This document shows positions 6,168-6,888 of a DNA stretch of 6,888 nucleotides, piece by piece (the first letter of the stretch is position 1; each line of letters starts with the position of its first letter). The stretch lies in contig SCVI01000026.1 in NCBI GenBank assembly GCA_004296925.1, positions 1 through 6,888 of the forward strand, given 5' to 3'. A program made the translations under genes and the position numbers. Under the pieces are notes generated by a model that was given only the letters and a program-made list of their open reading frames with translations, made no database searches and was not told the origin of the DNA. This DNA comes from Patescibacteria group bacterium. Its GTDB lineage: Bacteria; Patescibacteriota; Minisyncoccia; Phycocordibacterales; Phycocordibacteraceae.

Positions 6168-6176
6168 TCCCTAGAG

Positions 6177-6202
6177 AAAAAATACATCCCCTCACAAAGG
6201 GA
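6177..6202 (-). terminator. Weak intrinsic terminator after the pterin dehydratase gene
   Basis: On the minus strand, TCCCT pairs with AGGGG (one T-G pair) around the loop TTGTG, followed five bases later by six T residues. It begins 13 bases beyond the dehydratase stop and sits just before the tRNA-Ala promoter. The stem is short, so termination may be partial. Confidence 0.5.
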
Positions 6203-6215
6203 GTAACTGGCACTT

Positions 6216-6551
6216 TTATACAAGCTGGTCTATTTTGGCTGCCACAATAAAGTCATTCTCAGAAAGCCCTGAAATAGCGTGCGTTGAGAGCGTTATGGAA
6301 ACCTTTCTGAACGCATGAAGATTAATGTCAGGATGATGTCCTTCTTCTTCAGCGACATTAGCCACTTCATTAAGAAAGGAAACGGCTTCCTTAAAATCCT
6401 TAAAAGTAAGCTCTCTGGAAATGGAGAGACCGTCTTTTGAAACAATCCACTCAGATACTTGAGGTTGAAATACCGCTATCTCGTCAGGCGTAAGTGGCGG
6501 AATACCACCCTCGCATGCGACACATTTTTTATCCGTTAAGTGAATCTTCAT
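6216..6551 (-). CDS. phhB: Pterin-4a-carbinolamine dehydratase
   Basis: This family dehydrates 4a-hydroxytetrahydropterin so the pterin cofactor of aromatic amino acid hydroxylases can be recycled. The 111-residue protein has the usual single-domain length. It shows the family signature: EEEGHHPDINLHAF (68-81) with H72 and H73, then ITLSTH (86-91) with H91, and a downstream aspartate D100. The three histidines correspond to H61, H62 and H79 of the mammalian enzyme, with one extra residue between the second and third. The N-terminal KKCVACEGG with two cysteines is common in bacterial members. The ATG lies 3 bases after the upstream ATP-grasp gene, so the two are probably co-transcribed. No hydroxylase is in the window, so its real substrate here is unknown. 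The symbol is by homology. Confidence 0.9.
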   Translation of the reverse strand: MKIHLTDKKCVACEGGIPPLTPDEIAVFQPQVSEWIVSKDGLSISRELTFKDFKEAVSFLNEVANVAEEEGHHPDINLHAFRKVSITLSTHAISGLSENDFIVAAKIDQLV

Positions 6552-6554
6552 ACA

Positions 6555-6888
6555 CTATTTGTGACTCTTTGCTGATTCTATTACGTGCTCTAAAAAATCT
6601 TCGAATGAAACCCCAATAGCCGCGAGAGCTTTTGGAAGGAGTGACTCTTTCGTCAATCCAACCCCAGCAGCACTATTAGATTCCAAAAAATATACTCCAC
6701 GAGGAGAGACGATGAAATCTGAGCGAGAGTAATCGCGTAAGTTTAAAGCTTTGTGTGCGACTTCTGCCATATGCTGCAGTTCCGCCGTCTCTGATTTCGT
6801 AAAGTTTCCTGGTACACGCTCCATTGTCTTACCGTTGTATTTATTCTCGAAATCAAAAAAATCAATTCCCTTCGGTGGTACTATTTCT
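6555..6888 (-). CDS. D-alanine-D-alanine-ligase-like ATP-grasp protein, 5' end cut by window
   Basis: About 110 C-terminal residues are visible. The reading frame runs open past the window end at 6888, so the ATG at 6824 is internal and not the start. The visible part begins EIVPPKGIDFFDFENKY, matching the EIVP...FYDYEAKY region of D-Ala-D-Ala ligases. It continues to DYSRSDFIV and VYFLESNS, which supply the arginine, aspartate, glutamate and asparagine that bind Mg-ATP. LLPKALAAIGVSFEDFLEHVI is the usual C-terminal helix pattern. One oddity: the ligase loop N-x-x-P-G-x-T reads NSAAGVGLT, one residue longer and without the proline. It is probably a peptidoglycan-precursor ligase, but a related ATP-grasp ligase with another substrate is possible. 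Confidence 0.75.
   Translation of the reverse strand, partial: EIVPPKGIDFFDFENKYNGKTMERVPGNFTKSETAELQHMAEVAHKALNLRDYSRSDFIVSPRGVYFLESNSAAGVGLTKESLLPKALAAIGVSFEDFLEHVIESAKSHK

Noticed and set aside
6555..6824. Complete 89-residue gene starting at 6824
   Set aside because: The frame stays open for 21 more codons to the window end, and those residues match the D-Ala-D-Ala ligase family. The ATG is therefore internal and the gene is partial.

Overview
This window looks like a compact, AT-leaning bacterial chromosome segment. Genes are packed on both strands, operon gaps are 3 to 7 bases, Shine-Dalgarno sequences are weak or absent, and several proteins are divergent but complete. My best guess is a Patescibacteria/CPR (Parcubacteria-like) genome. 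That is an inference from gene style and content; the window has no rRNA or ribosomal marker to prove it.

Layout. Positions 1-186 hold three tandem copies of a 50-base repeat that end in a perfect 42-base palindrome. Positions 187-409 hold no gene, but they contain a hairpin-rich segment (282-388) bracketed by fragments of the neighbouring tRNA-Val gene. A minus-strand block follows: an N-acetyltransferase (GNAT), then aclB and aclA, the two subunits of a split ATP-citrate lyase, then tRNA-Val(CAC). Going the other way from 4060 is a plus-strand pair, prs (PRPP synthetase) and mltG (endolytic murein transglycosylase). mltG converges on a minus-strand tRNA-Ala(UGC). At the right edge a D-Ala-D-Ala-ligase-like ATP-grasp gene, cut by the window end, lies 3 bases upstream of a pterin-4a-carbinolamine dehydratase gene, both on the minus strand.

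How the genes work together. AclB and AclA together should split citrate into acetyl-CoA and oxaloacetate at the cost of ATP. The GNAT encoded just upstream could use acetyl-CoA, but that link is only suggested by gene order. prs supplies PRPP for nucleotide synthesis. mltG and the ligase-like gene both point to peptidoglycan synthesis.

The most interesting points are the complete split ATP-citrate lyase in this setting, the repeat array capped by a long perfect palindrome, the tRNA-fragment-bracketed structured segment, and an extended -10 promoter that would give prs an almost leaderless mRNA.
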